From contig JAMDDG010000053.1 in the NCBI GenBank assembly GCA_023488865.1, forward strand, positions 1-5,816: DNA of 5,816 nt, given 5' to 3'. Of the stretch, positions 5,178 to 5,816 are shown piece after piece. The notes beneath the pieces are model-generated. The model searched no databases. It had not been told where the DNA came from and was given only the letters and a program-made list of their open reading frames with translations. The stretch comes from Bacteroidota bacterium. Lineage in GTDB: Bacteria > Bacteroidota > Bacteroidia > Bacteroidales > Prolixibacteraceae. The position numbers and the translations under genes are program-made. The first letter of the stretch is position 1. The number at the start of each line of letters is the position of its first letter.

Positions 5178-5816
5178 ATGAGTTTCAAAAAAGGAATATT
5201 TCAACGCACAGAACTTCTGCTGGGAAAAGAGCGGATGGACCGGATTATGTCCAAAAACGTAATTATTTTTGGAATCGGCGGTGTTGGTAGCTGGTGCGCC
5301 GAAAGTCTTGTAAGAAGTGGTATACAACGGCTGACTATTGTGGATTCTGACCGGATCTGCATCACAAATATTAACCGGCAATTACATGCTACTACGCACA
5401 CCGTTGGCGAAGTAAAAACGGAGGCTTTGAAAAACCGTTTGCTCGAAATTAATCCTTCTGCCGAAATCAATGCCATTCAAAAAATCTACAACAAGGAGAA
5501 CCACGATTATTTTGAGCTGGAGAAATACGACTTTATCATTGATGCCATCGATAGTTTGGGTAGCAAAACACATCTGATCCGGCAGGCCACCCGGACCAAC
5601 GCACTCTTTTTCTCTTCGATGGGCGCCTCGCTGAAAATGGACCCTACTAAAATCCGGGTTACCGAATTTTGGAAAGTCCAGGGTTGTCCGTTGGCGGCCA
5701 AGATCAGACGGATGATCAAAAAAGGCGATCTCCCTGCGAAGAAATTCCTTTGCGTATACAGCGAGGAACTGCTCGAAAACAGAGGATCCGGAACCTCCTG
5801 CGGAACCGACAAATGC
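5178..5816 (+). CDS. tcdA: tRNA t6A dehydratase (ThiF/E1-like), C-terminus cut by window edge
   Basis: TcdA (CsdL/YgdL) uses ATP to dehydrate and cyclise N6-threonylcarbamoyladenosine at position 37 of ANN-decoding tRNAs, giving ct6A. The first 213 codons are present; family members are about 240-270 residues, so most of the protein is here. The N-terminus reads MSFKKGIFQRTELLLGKERM, the usual FxRTxxLLG opening of the TcdA group. The nucleotide-binding loop FGIGGVGSW lies at 31-39, followed by IVDSDRICITNINRQLHAT (54-72) with Asp56, Asp58, Asn66, Arg67 and Gln68 in the ATP site, and DFIIDAIDS (118-126) with Asp125. The opening residues and the NINRQ motif set it apart from ThiF and MoeB. The start ATG at 5178 fits the family's N-terminus and has no Shine-Dalgarno. 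It is divergent from the cation transporter and the only plus-strand gene in the window. Frames on the other strand here are shadows of it. Confidence 0.93.
   Translation, partial: MSFKKGIFQRTELLLGKERMDRIMSKNVIIFGIGGVGSWCAESLVRSGIQRLTIVDSDRICITNINRQLHATTHTVGEVKTEALKNRLLEINPSAEINAIQKIYNKENHDYFELEKYDFIIDAIDSLGSKTHLIRQATRTNALFFSSMGASLKMDPTKIRVTEFWKVQGCPLAAKIRRMIKKGDLPAKKFLCVYSEELLENRGSGTSCGTDKC

Noticed and set aside
5172..5812. Four overlapping minus-strand frames opposite tcdA
   Set aside because: They are shadows of tcdA, whose plus-strand translation carries all the expected motifs.

Overview
The window looks like chromosomal DNA of a member of the Bacteroidota, probably the Bacteroidales. 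The pointers are AT-rich spacers, mostly no Shine-Dalgarno sequence, one promoter of the Bacteroides type (TTTG, 19 bases, TAnnTTTG), and proteins that read like Bacteroidota versions of their families. This placement is inference; there is no rRNA or other marker. Every gene except the last lies on the minus strand.

Right to left along the minus strand there is a zinc-type cation diffusion facilitator (3939-4829), a AAA ATPase with a DUF4143/PD-(D/E)XK-like C-terminus (2614-3798), an OmpR-type response regulator (1801-2478), its histidine kinase (527-1804) and the 5' end of hemA, glutamyl-tRNA reductase (1-197, cut by the window edge). On the plus strand the 5' part of tcdA, the ThiF/E1-like tRNA t6A dehydratase, starts at 5178 and runs off the right edge. 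hemA and tcdA are housekeeping genes; the material between them is more accessory in character.

The regulator and kinase genes overlap by four bases and form one translation-coupled unit; the kinase appears to start with TTG. The zinc exporter and the two-component system could both deal with metal or envelope stress, but nothing in the sequence ties them together.

The most striking non-coding signal is in front of the ATPase gene. A perfect 34-bp palindrome (3857-3890) sits where transcription should start, one base past a good Bacteroidota -7 box, and a further 18-bp copy of its arm overlaps that box and the spacer. This looks like an operator array controlling the ATPase alone. Other items are a run of CAC-headed 9-nt units (2495-2563) between the ATPase and the regulator, and a short remnant resembling the N-terminus of a Nudix hydrolase (5002-5091) in the spacer before tcdA. 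I saw no CRISPR array, tRNA, rRNA, insertion sequence or phage gene.
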